In this document: positions 9,913 to 22,868 of the stretch, piece by piece
Position numbering within the stretch: position 1 is the first letter of the stretch
How the letters are laid out: each line of letters starts with the position of its first letter
Assembly (NCBI RefSeq): GCF_002078875.1
Contig: NC_034410.1
Span: forward strand, 83,539,506 to 83,603,505
Direction: 5' to 3'
From: Numida meleagris
Taxonomy: Eukaryota > Chordata > Aves > Galliformes > Numididae
Length of the DNA stretch: 64,000 nucleotides
Notes under the pieces: model-generated
What the model was told of the DNA's origin: nothing
The model's input: only the letters and a program-made list of their open reading frames with translations
The model's database searches: none
Made by a program: the position numbers and the translations under genes

Positions 9913-12900
9913 CTTGTAGTTCCTAAAAGTTTCATTCCAATGTGTGCCTGGACAGGTGAGGAGGACATTGATACCAAAGGGGAGACTGCATATCTACCAT
10001 CATAGGCACCAGGCAAAACCTTTGACATGTTGCATCTGTAGGAGTCAGCGGCCAGCCTTTCTGGAGAAGTAAGACTCTTGAAATCCATGTGAATTTGTAG
10101 AAAAGTAGGCTTCTTTAATGCTCTCTCACTACCACTTTTTGCACATAATCTTGCTGTGTGGTGCCTGTCTGTATCTTTCATGGCTAATCCTGGCATTTAA
10201 GGATTCTTGGCACTGTGCAGACCTCTGTCTTCTGCTGAAGAAACCTGTGTCAGTATGGTGTTAATTTTCACTGTCATTACGGCTTCTGGGGTGCTTTGAA
10301 TTGCCATATATTTCATTAAATAGTTTATTTAAAATGCTTCTTTGAGGACGATGCTATTGTTAGTTTTAAAATGTGGAGTCTGAATGAAAAACTACATTCT
10401 TCTTTGTAGCCCTTTTTTGAGGGCGTCTTGTGATGCATTAAACTTTCATTATACTTTAATTATTGATAGGAAACATTTTCTTACCAGCATAGCACTTACG
10501 CACAGTGAAATCACTTTTCAGGAGAAATTACTACAAGCATTTTTTGGATGAGTTTCAGTTTTGCAAATTGCTTTGTTTTTTCTTAGTACCCCATAAATTA
10601 AAGCACAAATGATAAGCAAGATAACTATGCTGTCATGAATCACTCAAGTTCTAATGGCCTAATGCACTAAGCCTTAATTAGTAATATTGTATTTTTAAAA
10701 AGATGATACTGTGAATGAAATCTGAACATACACCATTTTATAACTGTGCTTCCCAGAAGATATTTAATGGATTCCTCTTCTTGGTATGTTTTTAAATAAT
10801 TGATATGGCCACTTCAAGCCCTTAGTAGACAAATGAATTATTGGCTGCTAGTGACAAAATTTGGTTTGGGTATAATAACTTCACAGAGACATGGCACTGC
10901 ATACATCTGCTGCTCTAATTAGAAAGTTTGCCTAGGGTGCTGGTATCTGAAAGAATGGGGAAAAATAGTGCTGCACAATCTGTTGTTACAGAGCAATTCC
11001 TGCAAACTGTGATTTATGCAAGATTTCTGATTAACTCTTTAACTTCTGCTGAAATAGTCAGCTACCATTTCAGTAAATTTTGTACAGCCAATACTGTGTC
11101 AGCCTTATCTGGCTGGGTTGCTACTCGGCTGTGCCATCTTTATACACTAAATCTAGTGCCCCTAAGTGCTTTGCTCTGTGGTGCAAAGACTATTGCTGCT
11201 CTGTCCTTCAGAAGACTGGCCCTCGCACCTCTCCAGCAGTGGAGAATAAGCTAGCAATTGTGGTTCCCTGGTGCTGTATCCTGTTATTCCAGCTAAGCTC
11301 TTTTACAGAGGCAATGGACATCAGGAGTAATAGCATAAGAATAGTTTTGGTAGTCTAAGGATAGTCACTCATTTTCTGGGGGAAACCTGTGGAGCTGGGG
11401 TCAAAATCAATTGCAGCGCAATGATGATCGAGAGCATCTCATCTGAACTGGGAGCATAAGGCTCTTGAAACCAAGCCTTTTTACTAGTCAGGCTGTATCT
11501 CATCCAGTCTAACAGCATGCGGGCTGCAGTCAAAATAAATAGCTGTGGTGATGAGGAGAATTAATCAGAATTGTACAAGTAAGATCAGCTTTCACTTGCT
11601 TGCTGACTTCAAATTGGCAATTCACTGAATATTTCCTGGAAAAGGACCGGTTTCAGCAAATACCTGTTTTTATACACACAGCAAGAGTTTGTTGTCATGG
11701 AACTCAAATTAATTATAGATTTCTGAAAAAACCTGATGGGCTTGGTGGAGAGAATAGATCCTTTTCTCCTTAAACTTCATTTACGTTAACAAGTTCCACT
11801 ACAGAGCAATTTGAGGACCCTGAAAAGAAAGCAAAGTGAAATTTTATTTAAAGGGAAGGAATTATCCCCAAAACGTTTGTGCTTCAGAAAAAGTGAAATA
11901 TGATCAATCACATGAAATTCTCTGTTATCAACCAATCCAAATGTTAATGGGAGTAGATAAATGTCTTAAAGGCAAGTACAGATATTATAGGAGATGTGAC
12001 TCTATTTTGCATGTCAAATTATCTGTTCACACTGTGGTACTGCAGAACAGCAAAGAGGTACAACAGCTTTTCATGTACACTAATGAAATGTTTATAAAAG
12101 CAAAATCTGATACAGAAATAGGACAAATGCAGCACACGGATGTGGATAACTTCCTAATACCTGTTGTATTTGAATTTTCCTTACTGCTATTTTTACAAAG
12201 CGTCAGAAGGAATGATGTGGTATGATGCTAAGGAATATCACAGATTTTAGAGCATCCTGCTTGATGTACATTTGGACTTGAACTTCTTACTTTTACAGTT
12301 TCAGATGTTAGCTGTATCAAGTACTTAAGTATGTCATTACTCCATGGTCACTGTGACTATTAAAGTAGCCTGTTTTGAAGTGTGGATACTAAAGTAGTCT
12401 TTTTGAAGGCCACGAGTAAGGATGCAAGAATGGTGTCTAGAATGTGCACACATTAATAGATCTGTGGATAAATAGCAGAGAGTCTTATGCATAAATCATA
12501 TTCTCTGTTTTCATGAAAGGTCAGAAACATTCTAAATAATGAAAAGATAGTGTTTTAGTGCCAGGATGTTAGGAGAGTGAGAAAGGAATGGAAAAGAGGA
12601 ATACATTCCTTTGTCATTCATTTGTTCCCTTAGCAGCAAACACAGAAAATCAAAGAAGTCTGATTAAAGTGATGAGACACTTTAGATGACCTGGTGTTGA
12701 AGTTAAGTTTATTTTCACTGTAAGGCATACTTAAGTGCTCTAATTATGGGTATTACAGGTATTTTTTGGAGCTTAATTTCCACTAAACTGAGATTTATGA
12801 TTCTAGGGAGGATCTTGGTAAGGGAGCAGTTTATAAAATTTCCTTCCTATCATTCTAAATGATTCTGCTTTTCAGAAATTTCTGTGGGTCATTAGCTTTT

Positions 12901-14057
12901 ATGCAGTATGCTATGTTCATTTTTGTGATTTTGACAGACATATTATTCACATTGTAACTGGTGTTCAAGTTTCTTCAATGATTTCACTGTCCATAAAAAC
13001 CTTCAGAAGAGTTAATAACATTCCTTTGAATGTACTGGTACTCTACATGCTTATTCATGTTGGACATACACCAAGACTTCTTGCATGACCTTTCTAAATC
13101 CCTCTTGGTACATAAGCAAAATTGAATTAATTATGGAATGATATTCCATCTTCAGCAAACATACTTATTATAATCTGCAATTCTGATTTTTTCCTGCTTG
13201 CCTCATCAGCAGAAAAGACAATATATATAGGAAAATTCTTTTCTGCACTTTTCAAGTCCTCAGACAATGGTAAAAGACCAAAAGAATGTCAGGAGCTGGT
13301 TCTTAAACTCAGAGGGAGTGTGTCCTGCAGAACTGTTTGTTTCCTTCACCCATTTCAGAAATGATAGCTCTTCAAAAAATAACTGCAAATCAGAAGCAAA
13401 CTGTCAAAAAGTGCAAATGTGTCTAAAACCTAAAATGTGGTAGCTTAGAGACATTCCAGTGGTACCTGCAATTTCAGTGGATATATGTTCTATGAACTTC
13501 TTGACCACACAGTCTCATCCCTTTGTAAGTGCATCATGGGAATCTGATAGCTGACACTATCATGAAAGATGTAGTCAAGCCAGTCCGTTGTGGCTGTGCT
13601 TAGGCATGCCATGCTTTGCACCTACAGCCATGGCTGCTGCCATAGGTGCTGGCACAGGTGCAGCTGCATGCGCATGGGCAGGCAGTGCACGGCCTCATCC
13701 TCCACTCTCAGAGGCACAGCCATGCTCTCAAACAGAGGATACAGCCTTGCACAGGCACAGCTATGAGGGGAGGCCAGGCCTGGCATCAGGAAAGCCATGG
13801 GACTTCTGCCTGCCCCTCACTGCTTGCAGCTGAGGCCAGATTCCAAGCACCTCCTGACCTCTCTGTGGGCTGGAAGGGCTCTGAGGGCACTTTCTGCCCT
13901 CACTTTCTTCTCCTGAGCTCTACAACTTCCTTATCTGCTCTCCCTGCTCAGGGAGCAGCTCTTTGTTATCTCCGTGGTGGCTGTGTCACAATGGTTTCAC
14001 TAGGACACAGCCTCTGCTACCCACTGACATGCCACTGCTTAGCTTCTGGACAGAAAA
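9913..14057. other. AT-rich unique DNA; GC-richer block at 13580-14050
   Basis: No element is recognised between the mariner and the next CR1. The longest open frame outside repeats lies at 11836-12225 (129 codons) but has no recognisable domain. The segment 13580-14050 is clearly GC-richer than its surroundings, with repeated cacagccatg/cacaggtgca wording. Its open frames (13588-13833, 13646-14080) are low-complexity and overlap, so I do not call a gene. Confidence 0.35.
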
Positions 14058-14892
14058 TCAGGAGGAGGTGGGCAGGCTGAGGGGCATCAGGGAGCTGGAG
14101 AAGGAAATGGGTGGAGTGGAGAGTTGAGTGGGGAGGAACCTGATGAAGTTCAGCAGGGGCAAGTGTAGTGTCCTACACCTGGGAATGCATCTGTACAGGT
14201 TAGGGCTTGAGCTGCTGGAAAGGAGCTGTGTGGAGAAGGATCTGGGGGTCCTTGTGGACAGCAGGCTGGCCATGAGCTAACAGTGTGCCCTTGTGGCCAA
14301 GAAGGCCAATGGTATCCTGGGGTGCATTTAAAAGTGTTGCCAGCAGGTCGAGGGAGGTGATCCTCCCCCCTCCACTCTGTCCTGGTCAGGTCACATCTGG
14401 AACACTATATGCAGTTCTGGGCTCCCCAGTCCAAGCAGACAGGAACTGATGGAGAGTGTCCAGCAGAGATCTGCAAAGATGATCAGGGGCTTGGGGCATC
14501 TCCTGTACGAGGAAAGGCTGAGGGACCTGAGACTGTTCAGCCTGGAAAAGAGAAAGCTGAGAGGGGTTTAATATCAACACCTGAAGGGCAGGTGTCAAGA
14601 GGATGGGACCAAGCTCTTTTTGGTGGTGTCCAGTGACAGGATAGGGAGTAACAGGCACAAACTGGAACACAGAAGTTCCATATGAACATGAGAAAAAATT
14701 CTTTAAGGGTGACAGAGCCCTGAAGCAGGCTGCCCAGAGAGGTGGTGGATTCACTTTTTCTGGAGATATTCAAAACCTTCCTGGATGCTTTACTGTGCAA
14801 CGTACTGTAGAGAATCAGCTTTAGCAGGGGGCTTGGACTAGGTATTCTCCATAGGTCCCTTCCAGCCCCTACAGTTCTGTGATTCTGTGAAT
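14058..14892 (+). mobile_element. CR1 LINE, 5'-truncated, about 0.8 kb
   Basis: CR1 wording runs in order on the plus strand: aacctgatgaagttcagca, gatctgggggtccttgtgga, gccaagaaggccaatgg, ggctccccagtccaag, gcctggaaaagagaaagctg, ctgcccagagaggtggtgga, then the tail ttctgtgattctgtgaat. ORF2 is interrupted by many stops and indels, so this copy is older or more damaged than the one at 1044-2180. The 5' edge is approximate because the first 50 bp are weakly CR1-like. Confidence 0.92.
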
Positions 14893-17800
14893 GGGAATAC
14901 ATACATTTAAAACTACATGCAAGAGACACTGTTACTTCCAGGTGTGAGTGTTCCACCTCTGGTTGATGTTCAAAAGGCTTTTCTGGCAACTTTTTCAGGG
15001 GAGAAAATGTTTCTGGGGGAATGAGGTAATAATGGCAAGTGGAGACAAGCAGAGAGGTTTGTCACCAAACTATTTTACTGTCAAAGTGAATTTCTGATAC
15101 AAAACTTTCAATTTAGCCCTTGTGCTGTAGTATACAATACAGAACAATGAAGAGCTGAAACCCCACCTGTATGTCCTTTTGGCCACTTAGTAGGGACTGA
15201 AGATTACTTGTTTATTTTTCCCTGTAGCTACAACAAAGAGCTAAATGAAGTACCATATTTCAGAACAATAAAAAAAAATAACAACAATAAATGTTCTGAG
15301 TGTAGTAGAACCATATGCCTACAGGTAGCAGAAGTTCTTAAAACACAGATCCTTTGTTAAGCTATTATAGATGTATTCATAAAGATGGACATAAAAAAAA
15401 TTAGAATAAAAGAGACTGGAATTGATATGGTGTTCTTACAGGAAAAGAACACAGTGCTTGTTAAACCAGATAATTATTTTTTTCTGCCATATGCAGTAAA
15501 AATTGGCTGAAGGAAAATAAAGTGTTGGCTGGCAGGTGACTCGAGATGGACTGTGCAGTCGCTCATCCAGTACCAGTTTTGAAGGTACTGGTTTTTGATA
15601 GGAGTTGGAAGGCTCCAAACATATGGTTCTCTATTAAAACTCCCTCATTTTGTTGCAGAGCAGTTCATTGCAGAGTAAAGAGCCGGACTACAAACCACAG
15701 TATGCACTAAGAAAATAGTGAAGACCTCATTTTTAATAAATTAGTGGCCATACAGAAATAGTAGAAAGAAATGCAGGAAACAAAAGATCACTCAAAACAT
15801 CTAGTTGCCTATGATGTTTTACACCTGCTGATGCAAACTGCACCTACACCGCAGAGCAGATAGTAAAACGTCTTAGTTTCAAGTATTTGTTCTGTAATAA
15901 GCAACATTATCTACAACATCTTTCCTTTCTTGAGTGTAGGAATTACCTTGCTAAAACTTCATTGGAATTTTCTCTCAAGGAGGGCATACCTGAAGAATAT
16001 TTTCTGCTGGTCAGGGGTGGTCTGAGTCGTCAACTTGGTACATGACTCAGGGACTAAGAGCACTTCATATAGATGTTTAAAGAAAATTCCTTCTTTTATG
16101 CTCTTTCTTGTGGGACTTATGAGGAGGAGGAATAATCCAGGCTAGTATTTGGTAACAGCTCAGCTACTGCTGAAATTTATTCAATCTGCTATCTGCCTAG
16201 ATATTCACAGTTTTCACTAAACTCAAGCTTGAGAAACGCACATATGTGTACAGGCAGTGTGTTTTATTTATTTCTCTGATGTGATATGGCATGGAAATAA
16301 ACTGCTGTCTTTTGTGTAGAGACTGAGGTTTCAATTTCCTTATTCAAACCCCAATGTAGTTAGTTTTCTGTGATTTTGATTTTTCATTGTAGAACTTTTC
16401 ACAGACAGCTTTATGAGGTTTGATTATGAGTCGTGACACTCTGCCTCATCTGTTTCTGCCTAGTCTCATCTGCAAACTTGTAACATTGGGTTTTGTTTTT
16501 TTTTTCTGAAATTTAAACCAGTGGGATAAGATGTATCGTTATGAAGATACTGCCATTCAGCATAATTTGGCTTAGTTGATACACTTCAGAGTCTACCCTA
16601 CTAGCTAACATGCAAAAGCACTGAGATTTCTGACTGTGTGGATAAGTTCAGTGTTGAAATTCCTCCTATTTGTTTCACCATTTTGAGTGCTATAATATGT
16701 CACCACAAGGTCTCTTGCAGAATGGAAATATTTTAAATAGTTCAAAGAAAGTTCAAAAGATGCTGTCTCTGACATGCACTCTTCAAAGCAGGACTGCACT
16801 TCTCTGCCACAGAAAAAAATCACAAAAAAACAACCATGTCTTACCTCTCCCCCTTACTACTCTGAGTTGTGCCAGAGCTGTCATTTTTTTTTAAATAGGG
16901 ACCTTTTTAAAAAAGGGCTTATGTTCTGCTGTTCACCACGCTTTAATCTTTAACTTCGCAGGTTCAGTGTGTAAATATTAATTTTTTTATCTTACTCTTT
17001 TACTCATTAACTCAAAGATAACAGTTTTGTTAAATAAATGTTTTTAAGGAAATGAAATACTGTGCCTTATTAAATGCTGTATGCTTTTTTCATAAGGTGA
17101 CCATTTCATCCCAGCTGCTAACTGTGGTCTGTTTGGGATATGCTGGCACTGGATGTGACATGGTTTGTTACTTGAAAATGACCACAGATGGCTGTTTATG
17201 ACTAAGCAAAATGCGAACACAGATTCAATCTAGAGTCATCAAAACTTGATTCTGCTGTTAGATACGTATATGTACTCTTGACGCATCTCCTGTAGCAGTT
17301 TACTCAATTCTTCTGATAGAACTGTAGATTAAACATAAGTATTACTGTTCATGAGAAAGCATGAGTTTTGCAGGGCCCTTTCAGATTTCTATATTTAGTA
17401 TGTCCAGAAATTAGGAACAGAGGATGAATTAAAAGTTGCAGAAGACCCAGGCTTTGGTCCATTGAGGTGGTTTTTCAGAACACAGCCTTAAAGCTTAAAT
17501 CCATGGAAAATCTGTACTTCAAACCTTGGGCTCCAACTGTGGGATCTGATTCCTAGAATCCACATTTGTCGCTTTTTGACCAACCCTTATTCCTGTTCTT
17601 GTGAACCTGACTTCAGAATTTAAGCCAGTTGGAAAACACTTCTGTAGCCAGAACAAGAACAGCCTGGGGCTTGAAAAGATTACAGATGAGGATACTTGGC
17701 TGTGTGAAAAATCAGCCTTACTGGTATATATTTCAGCACTTCTCCAAAAGCTCAGTTTTGCAGGTTGCTGAGCGCTGCTCTGCTGCCATCAATTCCACCT

Positions 17801-20800
17801 GAAACCAGTGAACCAAGCCTTCAGCTTCATGAATCAGGGAAACTGCTACTGCCATGAATATATACTTGATTACTACTGGAAAAAAAAATCATATTGGATC
17901 TGGAAATGGCCTGAATTTGCAGGTCTGCGTGTTTTAAGTACACAGTTCTACACAGTGTTGTTTGGTACCAGGTAGCAACATTTCAGTGCCTGAGTAGGTA
18001 TTCTCTACGTCAGGAATTGCAGACTTGGAAGTGTTCCCTAGCAAATCAAGAAACAGATGGTCTTCATTACACTGAGTTTTCCTAAGCAACTGTGGAAAGA
18101 AACTGAGGGACAGTGATGACAGAAATTCATAGAACTCAATAGTATTTTCTGCTTTTTCACAGACACGACAATTTTGACCAAAGCAGAGAAGAGAAAGAAA
18201 GGGGAAATGAAAGGATAAATGAATAGTCTTGTATGCACTAGTATTACTCTTGCAGCCTTGAAGAGTTTTGCAAAGTGCTCCAGGCCAAGTAACTTATTCA
18301 CCCTGTGAGCCCTAGAAGCTCATCCTAAGGGTTCACCATTAACTCCCTCTGCCTAGCCTATATGTAGAATGCAGACTCAAGTCTTAATGTCAGAAAGCTT
18401 TTCATGCATTAATGAATTTCAGATTTGGAAGAAGAGGCTGAGAGACGACCCTCTCTGAGTCACTGCTTTCTGTAATTTGTTCCTTTCATGCTTCTGTTCG
18501 AAGCTATGCATCAGATCATCCTCTGCTTCTTTTTCTTTCCTTCCTCTACCAGGCTTTCATGCCTTATGCCTTTCTGTTCCTTCATCATTGTGAAGAAGGC
18601 ATTTCATAATCACCTGCAGTGCCTGCATGACTGATCTGCATGTTCAGTTTGGGGCAGCAATTCAACACTGTTTGTCCAAGCATGTTTTCACAGATGCAGT
18701 GGTGGCAAATTTTCAGTTTCTATCTAGAAGTAAATGTTCTATTAGTCAGAATTTCAGTCTTACATCTTTCTCATTGGATTGTGCTTGGACATAAATAGCG
18801 TTGGATTTTCACAGCTCTTATGGCCTAATGTACTGCAGTTTCTTTGGTCACTGAAAGTGTCAACTTTACTATGGGCAAACAACACTTCTCTAGCCATCTC
18901 AATGAAGACAAAAATATTGCCTCTCTGTAACCAGTTTAGTAATCCTTTAAACATTTCCCAGCACAGATTCCTGCCAAATTTGTAGGAATACAAGAAATCT
19001 AGTAATCAGAACTTGCACTAATTGTCATTCCAATCTCTTTTTGAATAATATTATAGTTGTATAAATATTGAAGTTAGGAGTCTACATCTGTTTGCATTAT
19101 TTCTGGCAATTAATCTTTCAAGAAGCCAAGAGGTTCGTATGTGAGAAGTGCTGGTGGCTTACATAACCTTATTGTGATGCTTTCTTTTTAATTACAAATA
19201 CTTGTGTAGATATAAACAAAAATAATTGCAGCTGAAGATTCTATCTACTGTTTATTCACTTTTCAGCTTCTCAGTTGTCTTTTATGGAGCAACAGCTAGG
19301 GAGAAAATAGCCTCTGCATGTATCATTTGAGCTAACTTTCTATTCCTGAAAGTAGGAGCTGTATAAAAATGTTTTGAATAATGACCTTTGGGGTATAGCA
19401 GTACTACACAAATCTTACTGTCAATAGAGCTAGTGGCAAGAAAAACAATTGAAGGAACACATTAGCACTCCAAAGCTTTGTTTCACAACAAAATAGTTAC
19501 TGAGCTGACAAACACCAGACAAGGTTTTCCTTACATCAGTAGAAATGACTGCAGCTTCTTGTCCTCATTTTAAAAACAATATTTACAATTAAATGTCTAA
19601 CCCAAATCATATAATAAAGTAGACTTACTGGGAGATGCTGGTTCAAGCATTCTCAGGATGTGTGCACCCCTGATCTTCTTTGCAGTCTTTACTTTGTGCT
19701 AGTCAGCATCCATTTCCGGTAGTGAATTGGTGCTCAGCATCTGAGGGAATTAGTAGAGATAAAATGTGAAAGGGAGTGATTTACTCCCTTTTTAAGCAGT
19801 TTGAGACACGGGGCAATAGTCTTTTCTGCCCTTACACTTTTTATGTGCTCCTGCTTGGTAAGAACAGAGTTCCTAGCACTGGTTTATGAAAAGCACATGC
19901 CATGAGCTGTCAAGAAGACAGTTCTAGAAGAGATTGATGTCCAATCATTAATATTCTTGTTTAATTTTGAACGTTGTAATACAAAGTAAGTTGCTTATTT
20001 TCATTAAGATGATGCCTGCAGTAATACTTGTAGGAATCTGTGCTGAATGTAACCCAAGTGAGAAACACAGATCAATGAATGCCCACTGAAAGTGACCTAA
20101 AAAGATGCATAAAAGACTTGGGCTTTTGAAGGCACTAAATTACTACAAACTTTGCTGTGAGCCTTCACATAAATACCTTTGAGGGTTTCAGTCTTGCCCT
20201 ATTGATAAGCCAACCTGAAGCGGGTACTTTGAAGTAACTGCTGCATTGAAATACTCTGTTGTGACCCAGTATCTACTGCAGTAAGGCTTGTTTTAGCATC
20301 AATGAGATATGCAACTTAGGATGGGAAGCATCTTCAGCCAACCATTGGTTATAATCACTGGGCATTTCTCTTATGCCAGTCTTGAACAGCTGCCTTAAGT
20401 ACATCTGTTAGTCAGTATAGAGAGGCAGGAGATTACAGGAGGCCCTCATTTATTAAATAGATTGAGTTTCCCTCAGTTCTAATAGGACAGTAGCCTCCAG
20501 GTAAATAAAGTATTTTACATTGTACTGTAAGAACTCTAACATTTCTGTGGGAACATAAATAATAATTGCTACATGTTTAACAGTAGTTTTCATCTGTGAT
20601 CTTACAGACCCCCAGGCATCTGTGGACTACTCCTAAGGGATCAGTGGAAGATAATTAACAGTAGCAACCCACTGGTAGAAATTTTTGTGTTGTTATCTAG
20701 GGATCCATGCATTCAGCAGAAAATTATTGGGCAATATAAATAGAAAAACATTGAAAGACACAGGGAACTGCTGCATCTGGGACAAATTATGTTAGCAGTT

Positions 20801-22618
20801 GAAGAAACATGCTAAATTGTGGTACACACAAAGATATTCCTGAAATATCTCAAAATGAAAAGGTATTCAGTCGACAGATCTAATGATCTTACCCCATTTT
20901 GTCCTGGGAGCTCCATTTCCTTTTTGATTACATTTTCACAGCACTGTGTTTCTCCTAAAATCATTTGTCCTAGAATAGGTCTGTATTTCTGAATCAATTT
21001 TTCCAGTTTCATACTTTTGAGAGAGAAATGGGACATTCTTAAGTGAGATGTCACCCTATGACTGTCTTTAGCGTCTGATCATCCCTCAGGTAGAGTGAAA
21101 TCTTTCAAGCAGTTCATTCTGTTCACACTTGTGGCAATGAATACGTTGTCATGGATTGATACAGGCTTAACAGAAAGCCACATAAAGAGACGGAAACAGA
21201 AGACCACAGCTTGTAAAAGCAACAGGCACATTCAAACAGATGTTGCAAGAGGATTTGTTCTGAGGGGATCATTGATTTACTTAGATTTACTGCCCAGCAG
21301 TATTCTGAGAGTTTTTCCCTTCTTCCTACTTGCATAATTACCCTGCCTGAGGTTCTCATATCTAGAGGGGGAGCTAGGAAGGACAATTTACAGTAGAAAC
21401 TTCTGTATATAAAGAACTATGTAGCGATGCAAGTAATTTTTTTGATTGGCTGTGTGAATTGCAAGAGTGAGAAATTTCCAGTTTCACACAAAAGGGGTTT
21501 GTTTGGAAAATGAAAACATACGAAGGAAAATAAAACACTCAACCCAACATTTAGTTTAATCTGAAGTGAAAATTGTGCTTATGCAGCATTTTGCTTTTTA
21601 GGCTTTCCAGTAGGAATACAGCTAGATCTACAGATTAAAAACACAACAGAAATACAGATAATTTTACTCAAAAATGAGCATTAGAACAGTCAATTTTTAA
21701 CTGACTAGCTTCCATGTGCACACAGATGAACAAGGCGAACTGGCCTTTGTGGTATGTTCAGGCTGCAGGTTGCATGGGTAGGCCCACTTGCTTAGCCCCT
21801 GCGTGCCTGGTGTTTGTGGACAGCAAGTGCTAGATTTGAAAATCTCTCATTTTCTGGTTTTTGGTTTTTTTAAATCAGGAATATTAGATTATTCTGATAA
21901 ACAGTTTTATTAAGAGGTCAGATCATAATTGAGAAATTGGAAAGTTGGATACTGTAGTCTGAAAAGTACTTAAAGTACACTTTATCAATAGCTGTTTAGT
22001 TGCACAGAAATAAATGGAGTCCTTCAAATTCATACCTTGATTACTAGCATGTAAATATGCTGTTTGAGTTATGGAAAAAGACCAGGCTGTCTTGGCTATG
22101 GAATATTCAAGGGGTATGGTAATGTGATAATAACCCTTAGTTCTCAGAAACCTCTTGTCAAACATCAATATGTAATGACAGACCAACAAGAGAAATAAAG
22201 CCAGACTTCAGGTGGCTCGTATATTCTCCATCACTGTATCTACAGATTACAAGACAATGTGACTTCTTTGCAGTCACTTGTGATTCCCCTAGAACGTTTC
22301 TGAAATCTCCCTACTTGTGAGATGATTCTCTAGTGCTCTGTAAACCTACAAAATGTTTGGATGTCTGTGCTGTTACACTTCAAAGCTGGCAGAAAAAAAA
22401 ATACAGTCCATCTCTGCTGTGTGATGATCACCATATAGGCAAAGATATCCTCATTCAGGTTTGAGATTACATCTGCAGTAATTACAGACTTTCAGGTGAC
22501 ATCAGAAGCATGAACATCTTGAATGATGAGACTAGCTCAGAGATTACCTGTTCTTGTGCAGATCCAGCATTTTCCAAGCTATTTTTACAAAATCCTGTTT
22601 CTGGATTTGTATGGGAAC
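14893..22618. other. Long AT-rich unique stretch without recognised features
   Basis: I read both strands and saw no CR1, LTR, DNA transposon, RNA gene or convincing exon. Open frames stay below 90 codons and look random. Ancient, highly diverged repeats may be present below my detection. Confidence 0.4.
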
Positions 22619-22868
22619 TGTTGAGTAGCGGCCTGAACCACTGATTGAGCACCTGGGGAAAAAAAAAACGGTCATCCCTGGGAGCACAGGTGAAGGCAGT
22701 TAGACCTTAGACCTCATACAAGGGCTGACTGCCACTGTGAAAGGATTTATTTCTGGAGATCCCTCCTTGGTGGAGCTTTTCTCTGCAAACTCAGATCTTC
22801 AGAGGTGAGTGATCTTCTTCCCTTCCTTTATAGCACTTTTCTATCGTGCTGGTCCTTCTGTCATTACA
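22619..22868 (+). mobile_element. Diverged LTR-like repeat related to the solo LTR at 9185
   Basis: Blocks shared in the same order with 9185-9492 are ctgattgagcacctgg, gggagcacaggtgaaggcag, agacctcat followed by aagg, and a final aggtgagtgatcttc/ttccctt segment. The proposed start tgttgagtag and end cattaca fit TG...CA ends. The flanking 5-mers (ggaac, cctct) do not match, so the boundaries or the target duplication are uncertain. There is no internal retroviral sequence. Confidence 0.5.

Noticed and set aside
11836..12225. 129-codon open frame on the plus strand, among the longest outside repeats
   Set aside because: No recognisable domain, no promoter or splice context, and AT-rich codon use like the surrounding DNA; this length is plausible by chance in 64 kb.
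13588..14080. Alanine-rich open frames in the GC-rich block
   Set aside because: Overlapping frames in two phases, low-complexity composition, no domain.
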